Of a stretch of DNA of 64,000 nt, positions 16,932 to 25,897 are shown in pieces. The stretch lies in contig NZ_AUHO01000011.1 in the NCBI RefSeq assembly GCF_000423225.1, positions 1 to 64,000 of the forward strand. The letters run 5' to 3'. This DNA is from Kaistia adipata DSM 17808 (GTDB lineage: Bacteria; Pseudomonadota; Alphaproteobacteria; Rhizobiales; Kaistiaceae). The position numbers were made by a program, and so were the translations under genes. The stretch's first letter is position 1. Each line of letters begins with the position of its first letter. Under the pieces are notes generated by a model. It was given only the letters and a program-made list of their open reading frames with translations. It was not told the DNA's origin and searched no databases.

Positions 16932-18587
16932 ATGTCGGAAACCCATCTGAGCCCCCTCGCCGGCAAGCCGGTCCCGCGCGCGCTTTTGACCAACATTCCG
17001 CGCCTGATGACCGCCTATTTCGCGCTGAGGCCCGATCCGGCGGTCCCGACGCAGAAGGTCGCCTTCGGCACGTCGGGCCATCGCGGCTCCGCCTTTGCCG
17101 CCGCCTTCAACGAATGGCACATCCTGGCGATCACCCAGGCCGTCTGCCTCTATCGCAAACAGGCCGGCATCACCGGCCCGCTGTTCATCGGCATGGACAC
17201 GCACGCGCTCTCCGAAGCCGCGCTCGCCTCGGCGATCGAGGTGCTGGCGGCGAACGGCGTCGAGACGCGGATCGACGCCGAGGGCGGCTACACGCCGACC
17301 CCGGTGATCTCGCACGCCATCCTCACCTATAACCGCGGCCGCACCGAGGGCCTCGCCGACGGCATCGTCATCAGCCCCTCGCACAACCCGCCCGACGATG
17401 GCGGCTTCAAGTACAATCCGCCGAATGGCGGCCCGGCCGATGTCGACGTCACCGGCTGGATCGGCAAGGCGGCGAACGAATTCCTCGCCGCCAGGCTCGA
17501 CGGCGTGAAGCGCCTGCCCTATGCGCGCGCCGTCCAGGAAGCCTGCATCCGCCCGTATGACTACATCACCCCCTATGTCGCCGATCTCGGCAGTGTCATC
17601 GACATGGAGGCGATCCGCGACGCCGGCGTGAAGATCGGCATCGACCCGCTCGGCGGCGCGGCGGTGAAATACTGGGAGCCGATGATCGAGCGCTATCACC
17701 TCGACGCGACCGTGGTGAACGACGTCGTCGACCCGACCTTCGCCTTCATGACGGCGGACTGGGACGGCAAGATCCGCATGGACTGCTCGTCGCCTTCCGC
17801 CATGGCGCCGCTGATCGCGCTGCGCGACAGGTTCGACATCGCTTTCGCCAACGACACCGACGCCGACCGGCACGGCATCGTCACGCCGTCGGGCGGGCTG
17901 ATGAACCCGAACCAGTTTCTCGCCGCCTCGATCGCCTATCTCTGCGCCCACCGGCCGGACTGGAAGGCGGCGAGCGCCTTCGGCAAGACCGCCGTCTCCA
18001 GCGGCATGATCGACCGCGTCGTCGCCAAGATGGGCCGAAAGCTGGTCGAGGTGCCGGTCGGCTTCAAATGGTTCAGTGCCGGGCTGATCGACGGCTCGCT
18101 CGCCTTTGGCGGCGAGGAGAGCGCCGGCGCCTCGTTCCTGCGCCGCGACGGCCAGGTCTGGACCACCGACAAGGACGGCATCATCCTCGGCCTGCTGGCG
18201 GCCGAGATCACCGCCAAGACCGGCGGCGACCCCAACCAGCTCTACCAGTCGGTCACCGCCGATCTCGGCAAATCCTATTACGCCCGCATCGATGCGCCTG
18301 CGACGACGGAGCAGAAGGCGATTTTGGGAAAACTCGACCCGTCGAAGATCGACGCCGACGAGCTCGCCGGCGAGAAGGTCACGGCGCGCCTGACCCGCGC
18401 GCCGGGCAACGACGCCTCGATCGGCGGCATCAAGGTCACCACCGAAAACGGCTGGTTCGCCGCCCGCCCCTCCGGCACGGAAGAAGTCTACAAGATCTAC
18501 GCCGAAAGTTTCCTGAGCGCCGACCACCTGGCGGAGATTCAGTCGGACGCAAGGGCCGTGGTGGCGAAGGTGTTTGCGGGGGGATGA
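16932..18587 (+). CDS. pgm: Phosphoglucomutase, alpha-D-glucose specific
   Basis: This 551-residue enzyme interconverts glucose 1-phosphate and glucose 6-phosphate, linking glycolysis to glycogen and surface polysaccharide precursors. The phosphoserine loop [11 protein letters not shown], the metal loop [10 protein letters not shown], the sugar-binding [11 protein letters not shown] and the phosphate-binding RPSGTEE appear in order. Length and order agree with bacterial Pgm rather than PMM/PGM. It is the last gene before a lower-GC insert. Confidence 0.96.
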   Translation: MSETHLSPLAGKPVPRALLTNIPRLMTAYFALRPDPAVPTQKVAFGTSGHRGSAFAAAFNEWHILAITQAVCLYRKQAGITGPLFIGMDTHALSEAALASAIEVLAANGVETRIDAEGGYTPTPVISHAILTYNRGRTEGLADGIVISPSHNPPDDGGFKYNPPNGGPADVDVTGWIGKAANEFLAARLDGVKRLPYARAVQEACIRPYDYITPYVADLGSVIDMEAIRDAGVKIGIDPLGGAAVKYWEPMIERYHLDATVVNDVVDPTFAFMTADWDGKIRMDCSSPSAMAPLIALRDRFDIAFANDTDADRHGIVTPSGGLMNPNQFLAASIAYLCAHRPDWKAASAFGKTAVSSGMIDRVVAKMGRKLVEVPVGFKWFSAGLIDGSLAFGGEESAGASFLRRDGQVWTTDKDGIILGLLAAEITAKTGGDPNQLYQSVTADLGKSYYARIDAPATTEQKAILGKLDPSKIDADELAGEKVTARLTRAPGNDASIGGIKVTTENGWFAARPSGTEEVYKIYAESFLSADHLAEIQSDARAVVAKVFAGG

Positions 18588-18811
18588 GCGGGGGCGAGAG
18601 CCTACGCCTAGGGTCTAGCCGACCCAACCAGATGCATAGTGCAGGACCCAATTTCCACTCTTAAGTCTCTGCGCGAAACCGTCCGGGCGACTAGAAGCCG
18701 CAGGTAAAAGCCAGCTATCCAGAACAGACAGAGAACACGGCGCTTGCGCGGCGGGACGTTTTCCGCCACTTTGACGCATTATTTCCTCGCATTTAACGAT
18801 TCGAGCATCTT

Positions 18812-20041
18812 ATGCGCTCCCGCAGAACGACTGAGTTCACCCAGCTTTGTGACAAGGCAGGCATGACGCTTGAGCAAGCCGCGACCTTCATCGAGGTATC
18901 TGAACGACAGGCCCTCAGGTACGTCAGCGGCGAGAGCGAACCAAATCGCCTTGCTATCCGGATGCTTCGTCAGGCCGCAGCGGACCGATGTGAAAATGCA
19001 ACAGGATCGGAGGGACCTGCGTTTCGCTTCATCGATCTGTTCGCGGGTATTGGCGGTCTCCGTATGGGTTTTGAGAGCATTGGTGGACGTTGCGTGTTCA
19101 CATCGGAATGGGATCCGTTCAGCAGAAAAACCTACGCTCTTAACTATCCCGACAATCACCCCATTGGAGGTGATATCAGGGAATACTCAGAAGATCCCGA
19201 CCTCATTCCGGAGCATGACGTTCTTCTGGCAGGATTTCCATGCCAGCCGTTCTCCATCGCGGGTGTATCCAAGAAGAATGCACTAGGGCGCCCCCACGGC
19301 TTCCTGTGTGATACGCAAGGAACCCTGTTCTTTGATACAGCACGCATTATTGCACACCACAGGCCGAAGGCGTTTCTGCTGGAAAACGTCAAGAATCTCG
19401 AAAACCATGACGGCGGACGAACCTTTGCGACCATCATCAATGTGCTACGAAACGAGTTGGGCTACCATGTCCAGCATCGTGTCATCAGCTCCGAGCCATG
19501 GGTGCCCCAGAAGCGCGAGCGGATCTTCATTGTGGGCTTTAGGGATCAATGCGGCTTTGATATCGACGCACTGACGCCACCTCCGCTCCCAGGACCAAAG
19601 CTGGGGAGCATTCTAGAACCCGCTGATCAGGTCAGCTCGAAATACACACTTACAGAACATCTATGGAGTTATCTTCAAAAGTACAAAGAAAAGCATGCAG
19701 CCAAGGGTAACGGTTTTGGCTACAGCCTCTTCGGCCCTAACGATGTCACGCGCACTTTATCTGCCCGTTATTACAAGGACGGTTCCGAGGTACTCGTGGA
19801 TCGGCCCGGCAACAGGCCCCGTCGCCTTACGCCTAGAGAGTGTGCCCGCCTGATGGGGTTTGAGCGACCCGGTCGCCCGTTCCGGATAGAAGTTTCGGAT
19901 ACGCAGGCTTATCGCCAGTTCGGCAACGCCGTAGTGGTGCCCGTGGTCGAATTCATCGCAGAGGGCATGAAGCCTTGGATTGAGGCTGCACTGGAGCGCG
20001 AAAATCAAGGAGATTTGATCACTGAGCGGGCCTATGCCTGA
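18812..20041 (+). CDS. dcm: DNA (cytosine-5) methyltransferase, Dcm/M.EcoRII type
   Basis: This 409-residue C5-cytosine methyltransferase has FIDLFAGIGG (about 73-82, AdoMet binding), GFPCQPFS with catalytic Cys144, ENVKNL (191-196), VPQKRERIFIVGF (231-243) and the C-terminal QFGN (369-372). The target-recognition stretch KGNGFGYSLF...VTRTLSARYYKDG closely resembles E. coli Dcm and M.EcoRII, so CCWGG with methylation of the inner C is predicted. Residues 1-60 look like a helix-turn-helix (MTLEQAATFIEVSERQALRY) that may autoregulate. It overlaps vsr by eight bases. Base composition is lower in GC than the flanks, which suggests transfer. Confidence 0.93.
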   Translation: MRSRRTTEFTQLCDKAGMTLEQAATFIEVSERQALRYVSGESEPNRLAIRMLRQAAADRCENATGSEGPAFRFIDLFAGIGGLRMGFESIGGRCVFTSEWDPFSRKTYALNYPDNHPIGGDIREYSEDPDLIPEHDVLLAGFPCQPFSIAGVSKKNALGRPHGFLCDTQGTLFFDTARIIAHHRPKAFLLENVKNLENHDGGRTFATIINVLRNELGYHVQHRVISSEPWVPQKRERIFIVGFRDQCGFDIDALTPPPLPGPKLGSILEPADQVSSKYTLTEHLWSYLQKYKEKHAAKGNGFGYSLFGPNDVTRTLSARYYKDGSEVLVDRPGNRPRRLTPRECARLMGFERPGRPFRIEVSDTQAYRQFGNAVVVPVVEFIAEGMKPWIEAALERENQGDLITERAYA

Positions 20042-20486
20042 CATCGTCTCCCCGGAAGTGCGGAGCCGGATGATGTCCGGCATCCGCGGAAAGAACACAC
20101 GCTTGGAATTAGCCCTCCGAAAGGGTCTTCACGCGCGGGGCCTCCGATACCGGCTTCATAGCAAGAAGCTGGCCGGAAAGCCCGATCTAGTATTTCCCAA
20201 GCGGAGGGCTGTTCTCTTTGCGCACGGATGTTTCTGGCACGGCCATGATTGTAAGATTTTCAAATGGCCGTCTAGCAGACCCGAATACTGGCGGAGCAAA
20301 ATCCAACGCAATAGACAAAGGGACGCGATTGCTGTGCTAACACTTGAAGCGGATGGCTGGCGTGTCGGAGTTGTGTGGGAATGCGCGCTAAAGGGCCCCT
20401 CTCGGCTGCCGCTCGATGTTGTCCTCAACAGTTGCGAGGATTGGCTCCGCTCTGGCAGCGGCCCGCTCGTGATTGAGGGTAGATAG
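20034..20486 (+). CDS. vsr: Very short patch repair endonuclease
   Basis: This 150-residue protein nicks DNA 5' of the T in T:G mismatches that arise when 5-methylcytosine deaminates. The active-site residues occupy the same numbers as in E. coli Vsr: Glu25, Asp51 (KPDLVF), His64 and His69 (HGCFWHGH). The C-terminal WRVGVVWECAL is also conserved. It overlaps the methyltransferase gene by eight bases and is surely coupled to it. Pairing with a Dcm-type enzyme is the classical arrangement. Confidence 0.95.
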   Translation: MPDIVSPEVRSRMMSGIRGKNTRLELALRKGLHARGLRYRLHSKKLAGKPDLVFPKRRAVLFAHGCFWHGHDCKIFKWPSSRPEYWRSKIQRNRQRDAIAVLTLEADGWRVGVVWECALKGPSRLPLDVVLNSCEDWLRSGSGPLVIEGR

Positions 20487-20544
20487 GCAGAACCACGCCG
20501 CCCCCAATCCTCGTAGAGCCATGCAGCCAAATCTGGCGCCTAAG

Positions 20545-21492
20545 TTACCATCTTATCACGATTTCGCGAAAATGCCATTCGAGCGCTGCTTGGGCTGGAG
20601 CGGCTGCACCATGTGTCGGCGCACGGAGCTTCTTGCCGGAAAACGCAACGAGGTCAGCATTTTCTGGCCGGCTCGCGACGACCGAGGGAAGATAGACAAG
20701 ACCATCCTTGATTCCGAACAGCCCATTGTCGAACGCCCAATGATGGGTCCGGCATAGCGCCAAACCATTCCTGATATCGTCCGCGCCCTTCAAACTGCGC
20801 GGAACAATGTGGGCAGCTTCGACCTCCGACTTTCCGTGAGACGTATGCAATCCACCTCCGCAGACTGCACAACGGCCTCCATATACTTCAGATACCCGCC
20901 GCTGAAAGACCCTAGCACGGGCGATCCGCCTGACTCTTGTTTCCGTTAGGACAGCGTCATTGTCGAACAAGTCCAGAAATGGGGCGGCTTCATGAGCAGC
21001 TTGCTCAGTTGCCGCATGCGCCTCGTCAACCGCTGCGACGGGCGGATCGGAGGTCAGAAGCACACCCCACCGCCGCGAACCAATCTGCGAGGCGATGCGA
21101 GCATGGGCAGCAGATCCGGCCTTGCAGATGGTGAATCTGTAAAAAAGCTCATCAGTCAAGCTCTGCTCGATCAGCAGAACGTCGCCTTTGTTTGCTTGAG
21201 CTAACCAAGTTGCCAACCCACCAGTGACTCTACGCTCCGCAGTTCTGGTTCCGGCCCAAGTCTGATGCTGGTAATTTGTCCTGACAACGCCAAGGCTACT
21301 ATCATTGACAAATAGGGCAGCCGAAATCTCGCGATACACAGCTGGCTTGGCCGCCGACGTTGGCGGCATCACCGGAAAATAGTTCTTGAGATCCCTAGGA
21401 ACCAAGAAACCCGCTTGATGTCCACTGGCTCCACCAGTGTCGTTCTTCGGCAAAATTTTAAACACTGGCCGGTCAAATTCGGTAAACAGCAC
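20545..21492 (-). CDS. EcoRII-N (B3-like) domain fused to HNH nuclease; predicted restriction enzyme
   Basis: This 315-residue protein has two parts. Residues 1-125 resemble the N-terminal effector-binding B3-like domain of R.EcoRII: KILPKNDTGGASGHQAG parallels the EcoRII KRLSANDTGATGGHQVG segment, and a second Arg-rich strand (TRTAERRVTGG) matches the region that contacts CCWGG. Residues 190-290 form an HNH nuclease: CAVCGGG, EAAHIVPRS, NGLALCRTHHWAFDNG. The EcoRII PD-(D/E)XK-type nuclease is therefore replaced by HNH. It converges with the dcm-vsr pair and shares its low GC. Cleavage of CCWGG-type sites is inferred from the domain match, not shown. Confidence 0.83.
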   Translation of the reverse strand: MLFTEFDRPVFKILPKNDTGGASGHQAGFLVPRDLKNYFPVMPPTSAAKPAVYREISAALFVNDSSLGVVRTNYQHQTWAGTRTAERRVTGGLATWLAQANKGDVLLIEQSLTDELFYRFTICKAGSAAHARIASQIGSRRWGVLLTSDPPVAAVDEAHAATEQAAHEAAPFLDLFDNDAVLTETRVRRIARARVFQRRVSEVYGGRCAVCGGGLHTSHGKSEVEAAHIVPRSLKGADDIRNGLALCRTHHWAFDNGLFGIKDGLVYLPSVVASRPENADLVAFSGKKLRAPTHGAAAPAQAALEWHFREIVIRW

Positions 21493-21694
21493 CCCTAGCC
21501 CCCAATTTCATGAATAATTCTTGATCAGATACGGGCATAAGCACGTTTAACGTCAGGCTAAAACAGGGATGGGTAGTTTATATTCGTCCAACGGTGTGCC
21601 AAGGAGAAGGGATCGGCCGTCATTCGGCATTTCGACAGACAGACCAACCGCGGGAACGTTTCCTCCGCCGCCAGCGCCCCCCTTTCTCCTACCC

Positions 21695-22198
21695 CTACTC
21701 CAGAAACACCGGCGTCCCCTCCGGTTCCGCCTTCAGCTTGGCGGCGGCGGCGCAGAAGTCTGCTTTGTCGCCATGGGCTTCGGCGATGAAGAGGCCGTAG
21801 CGGGCGCCGAAGGCGACGAGGATGGCGGTCTTGCGCTCCTCGGCCTGCTCGTCGGTGAGCTGCTGGTCGCCGCTGGCGATGACGTCGCCGATCGCCTTGC
21901 CGAAGGTTTCCTTGGCGAGGCCGTGGCCGTCGCAGACGCGCACCGCCGCCGCCTGGAAGGCGAGGTTGTTCAGGGCCGCGAACTGGGCGTCGGCGAGGAT
22001 CGCGCCCTCGGTCTCGAGGAAATCGGCCCAGGCCGCGTCGGCGCGGTCGGTGTCTGCGTCGGGCGCGGGCGCGGTGGCGCCGGCCGGCGGCTCGGGCGCG
22101 ATGTTGCCGCTCTCGGCATGCGCGGCGGCGAACGGGCCGGCGAGAAGGGCGGCGAAGGCGGTGGCGGCGAGCGCGCCGCGGATCTTTTCTGCGAGCAT
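21695..22198 (-). CDS. Secreted protein of unknown function
   Basis: I do not recognise the family. The 167-residue protein has a Sec signal peptide (residues 1-28, ending AAHAES), an Ala/Pro-rich linker to about residue 55 and a helical domain with two cysteines (RVCDGHG and DKADFCAAA) that could form a disulfide. The ATG at 22198 gives the signal peptide. The gene follows another small secreted protein by 10 bases on the same strand, so the two are probably cotranscribed and both act in the periplasm. Confidence 0.78.
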   Translation of the reverse strand: MLAEKIRGALAATAFAALLAGPFAAAHAESGNIAPEPPAGATAPAPDADTDRADAAWADFLETEGAILADAQFAALNNLAFQAAAVRVCDGHGLAKETFGKAIGDVIASGDQQLTDEQAEERKTAILVAFGARYGLFIAEAHGDKADFCAAAAKLKAEPEGTPVFLE

Positions 22199-22208
22199 GA
22201 TGTCCCCC

Positions 22209-22535
22209 TCAGCGGCCGTAGACGCGCCAGGTCCAGTTGCTGTTGTAGGCGCCGCCATTGTTGTAGCAGGCGCGCTGGGCCGGATAGCAGATGATGCCGC
22301 CGGAGGGCGAGAACGGCGCCGGCGGGTTATAGGAAGGCGGCGGCGGCGCGCCATAGATGTCGCGGTTGCGGTTGGCGCTGTCGGCGATCGCCGCGCCGAC
22401 GGCGATGCCGGCGAGGCCGCCGATGATGGCGGCGGCGTTCTTGCCGTCCTTGGCCTCGCCCGGCCCGGCCTGCGCCACCAGAAGGGCCGGCGCGACCAGC
22501 GCGGCGGCGATGAGCTGACTGATCCTGATTCGCAT
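22209..22535 (-). CDS. Small secreted glycine-zipper-like protein
   Basis: This 108-residue protein starts with a signal peptide ending near GPGEAKDG. A glycine-rich hydrophobic helix, AAIIGGLAGIAVGAAIAD, follows and resembles glycine-zipper envelope proteins. The rest is Pro/Tyr-rich with a pair of cysteines (IICYPAQRACYNNGG) and ends WTWRVYGR. Function is unknown; the context suggests an envelope role with the next gene. It is divergent from the SulP transporter. Confidence 0.75.
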   Translation of the reverse strand: MRIRISQLIAAALVAPALLVAQAGPGEAKDGKNAAAIIGGLAGIAVGAAIADSANRNRDIYGAPPPPSYNPPAPFSPSGGIICYPAQRACYNNGGAYNSNWTWRVYGR

Positions 22536-22775
22536 CGCGATCCCTCGATGAAACTTCCGCGTGCATTGGACATGGCGCCCGCCGGCCGGTCAATCGCCGG
22601 CGGCCGCGCCGCCAGACCGATCACCGCCGCGCAAGCCGGGCCGAACGAGAAGGAAGCGGGCGATCGAGGGCACGCGCGCACGCGCTTTTGCGCCGCCTGC
22701 AAAGCGTATATGCTGAGAAAACTGGTTGACTGCATCGCATCCCGAGGGACTTCGGCGCCGAAGACCGCCGAAAGC

Positions 22776-24476
22776 ATGTGGGCCAACATGGTTTCAGGCG
22801 GGCGGGCGTTTCACCTACCATTGCCAGCGGGCCTTTCCGGCTACCAGTTGGCGTGGCTGTCACGCGATTTTTCCGCCGGCCTCGCCGTCGCCGCCGTCGG
22901 CCTTCCGAGCGCCATCGCCTATCCGGCGATCGCCGGCCTGCCGCCCGAGACGGGCATCTATGCCAGCATCGCGCCGCTGATCGCCTATGCCTTCTTCGGC
23001 CCTTCGCGCAACTTGATCGTCGGGCCGGACGCCGCCACCACGACGGTGCTGGCGGCGACGCTCGCCGCCGTGATGGCGAACGTGCCGGCTGGCGTCAACG
23101 CCACCGAAGTGGCGGAAGTGCTGGCGCTCGGCGTCGGCGTCCTCTGCCTGGTCGCCTGGGCGTTCCGGCTCGGCGTTCTCGCCAATTTCCTGTCGCGACC
23201 GATCCTGACCGGCTTCTTCATCGGCATCTCGTTCTCGATCCTGGTCGGCCAGATCGGCCGCTTCACCGGGGTCAGGATCGAATCCGAGGGGCTGCTGCGG
23301 CCGCTTCTCGAGCTGATCGGCAAGGCCGGCTCGATCCACGGGCCGACGCTGGCGCTGGCGGGCGGGATGTTCCTCCTGCTGCAGATCGTGCGGATCACGC
23401 GGTTTCCCGTCCCCGGCCCCATCCTGGTCGTGCTGCTCTCCGTCGTGCTGTCGGCTCTGTTCGACTTCGAGGGCCGCGGCATCGCCATCGTCGGCGACAT
23501 TCCGAGCGGCTTGCCGGCGCTGACCCTGCCGCGCATCGCCGACCTGCCGCTGCAGACGCTGGCGCTCGGCGCGGCGGCGATCTTCCTGGTCAGCTATGGC
23601 GCCGGCATCATCACGGCGCGCAGCTTCGCCGCCCGGGCCGGCACCTCGGTCGATCCGAACCGCGAGCTGATCGGCTTCGGGGCGGCGAATTTCAGCGCCG
23701 GCCTGTTCGGCGCCTTCCCGGTGACGGCCTCGGATTCGCGCACGGCGGTGAATCTGAGTGTCGGCGGCCGCTCGCAGCTCGTCAGCCTCGTCGCGGCGGC
23801 GACGCTGATCGCGACGCTGCTGTTCCTAGGGCCGGCGCTTAGGATCATCCCGATCCCCGCGCTCGGCGCCATCCTGGCCTCGACCGCGCTCGGCATGATC
23901 GATTTGGGCGCCATGCGGCAGGTCTGGCGCGTCAGCAAGGTCGAGTTCGTCTTCGCCGTGATCGCGATGTGGGGGCCGATCGGCCTCGGCGTGCTGAACG
24001 GCGTCGTCATCGCCATCGGCGCGACGCTGGTCTATCTGCTGCGCAAGCAGATGTTCCCGCGCGACGCCCTGCTCGGCCGCATTCCGGGCCACGACGGCTT
24101 CTACAAGCTGCACCACACCCCGGAGGCGCGCCCGGTGCCCGGCCTCGCCGTCTGCCTGGTCCAGGGCAGCCTGCTGTTCTTCAACATCGACTATGTCGGG
24201 CAGCGCCTGCGCAGCATCGCCGACGGGCTGCCGCCCGATACGCGCTGGCTGCTGGTCGACGCCAGCGCCATCGCGCAGATAGACAGCTCGGCGACCGAGA
24301 TGCTGCGCGAGGTCTCCCTCGAACTGCGCGATCGCGGCATCCGCTTCGGCCTGGCCGAGCTGCATTCGGACGCGCGCGAACTGCTTCGCCGCGCCGGCGT
24401 CATCGACGTGATCGGCGCCGGCATGATCTTCGAGATCCTTGAGGACGCCTATCAAGCGTTTGAGGCCGAGCGTTGA
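22776..24476 (+). CDS. SulP-family anion transporter with STAS domain
   Basis: This 566-residue inner-membrane protein is a SulP/SLC26 transporter, typically moving sulfate, bicarbonate or dicarboxylates. The family entry segment GLPSAIAYPAIAGLPPETGIYAS-type block is present early (written here only in part), followed by about 12 hydrophobic segments. A C-terminal STAS domain from about residue 450 contains LLVDASAIAQIDSSATEML. Start: ATGs at 22710, 22776 and 22788 are all in frame and none has a clear ribosome-binding site, so the first 26 residues are uncertain. It probably shares a transcript with the polyphosphate kinase gene 38 bases downstream. Confidence 0.9.
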   Translation: MWANMVSGGRAFHLPLPAGLSGYQLAWLSRDFSAGLAVAAVGLPSAIAYPAIAGLPPETGIYASIAPLIAYAFFGPSRNLIVGPDAATTTVLAATLAAVMANVPAGVNATEVAEVLALGVGVLCLVAWAFRLGVLANFLSRPILTGFFIGISFSILVGQIGRFTGVRIESEGLLRPLLELIGKAGSIHGPTLALAGGMFLLLQIVRITRFPVPGPILVVLLSVVLSALFDFEGRGIAIVGDIPSGLPALTLPRIADLPLQTLALGAAAIFLVSYGAGIITARSFAARAGTSVDPNRELIGFGAANFSAGLFGAFPVTASDSRTAVNLSVGGRSQLVSLVAAATLIATLLFLGPALRIIPIPALGAILASTALGMIDLGAMRQVWRVSKVEFVFAVIAMWGPIGLGVLNGVVIAIGATLVYLLRKQMFPRDALLGRIPGHDGFYKLHHTPEARPVPGLAVCLVQGSLLFFNIDYVGQRLRSIADGLPPDTRWLLVDASAIAQIDSSATEMLREVSLELRDRGIRFGLAELHSDARELLRRAGVIDVIGAGMIFEILEDAYQAFEAER

Positions 24477-24514
24477 ACGCTCCGTGAATTCATCGTGCCG
24501 GTTGGGAGGTCGAC

Positions 24515-25384
24515 ATGAGCAAGGACAAGGGTAAGGACAGGGACAAGGCCAGGGAAGCGGAAAGTCAGGCCGATCCCGAGGCGGACGCCCCGGTGAAAAT
24601 GGACAAGAAGGCCTACGAGAAGGAGCTGATCCGCCTGCAGGTCGAGCTTTGCCACCTGCAGGCCTGGGTCAAGAAGACCGGCGCCCGCATCGCCATCATT
24701 TTCGAGGGCCGCGACGCCGCCGGGAAAGGCGGGGTGATCAAGCGCATCACCGAGCGCGTCAGCCCGCGCGTGTTCCGCGTCGTCGCGCTGCCGGCGCCGA
24801 CCGATCGCGAGAAGACGCAGATGTACATGCAGCGCTACATCCAGCATCTGCCGGCCGGCGGCGAGATCGTGATCTTCGATCGGTCCTGGTACAACCGCCC
24901 CGGCGTCGAGCGCGTCATGGGCTTCTGCCCCGAGGAGAAGGCGCGACGCTTCCTCGAGCAGACGCCGCGCTTCGAGTCGGCCCTGATCGAGGGCGGCATC
25001 ACGCTGCTGAAATACTTCCTCGACGTGAGCGAGGAGGAGCAGGAACGGCGCTTCCACCAGCGCGTCAAGGACCCGCTGCGGCAATGGAAGCTCAGCCCGA
25101 TGGATATCGAGTCCTTCAATCGCTGGTGGGACTACACCAAGGCCTATGACGAGATGATCCGGGCGACGGACACGCGTCACGCGCCCTGGTGGATCGTGCC
25201 GTCGAACGACAAGAAGCGGGCGCGGCTCAACTGCATCTCGCACATACTGAGCTCGATCCCGTATGAGCGCGTGCCGTTCGACAAGCCCAAGTTCGGCAAG
25301 CGCCAGAGGCGGCCCAACGATTTCGTCGACGACGTCACGCCGCGCAACATCGTGCCCGAAGTCTTGGCCGGAGCCGGGCCGTGA
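24515..25384 (+). CDS. ppk2: Polyphosphate kinase 2
   Basis: This 289-residue PPK2-family enzyme transfers phosphate between polyphosphate and nucleotides, usually using polyP to make GTP or ATP. Walker A is EGRDAAGKGG (64-73); Walker B and the following loop is VIFDRSWYNRPG (around 119-130). The lid and base-binding region has WKLSPMD and WWDYTKAYDEM. It is a single-domain, class I-like length. The first 28 residues are highly charged and likely disordered. The ATG at 24515 follows GGGAGG with good spacing. Confidence 0.94.
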   Translation: MSKDKGKDRDKAREAESQADPEADAPVKMDKKAYEKELIRLQVELCHLQAWVKKTGARIAIIFEGRDAAGKGGVIKRITERVSPRVFRVVALPAPTDREKTQMYMQRYIQHLPAGGEIVIFDRSWYNRPGVERVMGFCPEEKARRFLEQTPRFESALIEGGITLLKYFLDVSEEEQERRFHQRVKDPLRQWKLSPMDIESFNRWWDYTKAYDEMIRATDTRHAPWWIVPSNDKKRARLNCISHILSSIPYERVPFDKPKFGKRQRRPNDFVDDVTPRNIVPEVLAGAGP

Positions 25385-25408
25385 TCCGGCCCGGCTTCGG
25401 ACCAGCGC

Positions 25409-25897
25409 CTATTTGACGTCGTCCTTCCAGCTGATGAAGAAGCCGACATCGCCCGGAAATCCGCCGGGAAAGTTGATGATCATGGCGCTGAGCTTGAAGC
25501 CCTGCGGCTTGGCGTACTCGACATAGCGCTCATAGAACTGCTTGGCCTTGCCCTGCAGCGTTTCGGGCCAATCCGGATCCGCGCTGTTGATCGCCCGCCC
25601 CTTGTCCGTGCAGAGCGACGAGGGAAAACTGTAGACCATCGCCTCGTACTGGCCGTTCTTGACCGCGTTCAGCGCCACGCGACGAACCGTCTCGACTTCG
25701 TCGTCGCTGATCTGGTCGTGCAGGAAGCTCTCCGCGAACTTCGTCAGCGCCTCGTTCTGCTTCGTCTGCTGCTCCCGCTGCTTGCTCGCCTCGAGCAGGC
25801 GCTGCTGCAGAATTTCCTGGCGAAGCTCCTCGGCACTGCGCGGCGGCTTGTTCAGCTCTTCATGCTTGTTCTCGTCTTCATGCTTTATATCGGCCAT
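25409..25897 (-). CDS. Hypothetical cytosolic protein
   Basis: I do not recognise a family. The 162-residue protein has no signal peptide. Residues 1-60 are very hydrophilic with many Lys, Glu and Gln and are predicted by eye to be a coiled coil or disordered (SAEELRQEILQQRLLEASK). The C-terminal 90 residues look globular: VYSFPSSLCTDKGRAIN, FYERYVEYAKPQGFKLSAM and a final NFPGGFPGDVGFFISW. It converges with the polyphosphate kinase gene, with only 24 bases between. Confidence 0.7.
   Translation of the reverse strand: MADIKHEDENKHEELNKPPRSAEELRQEILQQRLLEASKQREQQTKQNEALTKFAESFLHDQISDDEVETVRRVALNAVKNGQYEAMVYSFPSSLCTDKGRAINSADPDWPETLQGKAKQFYERYVEYAKPQGFKLSAMIINFPGGFPGDVGFFISWKDDVK

Noticed and set aside
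18588-18811. A tRNA or attachment site at the left edge of the restriction island
   Set aside because: I found no cloverleaf, CCA end or direct repeat shared with the right edge at 21493-21694.
21822-22775. A long N-terminal extension of the SulP protein
   Set aside because: The frame is open far upstream, but this part is antisense to two small secreted-protein genes and lacks any transporter feature.
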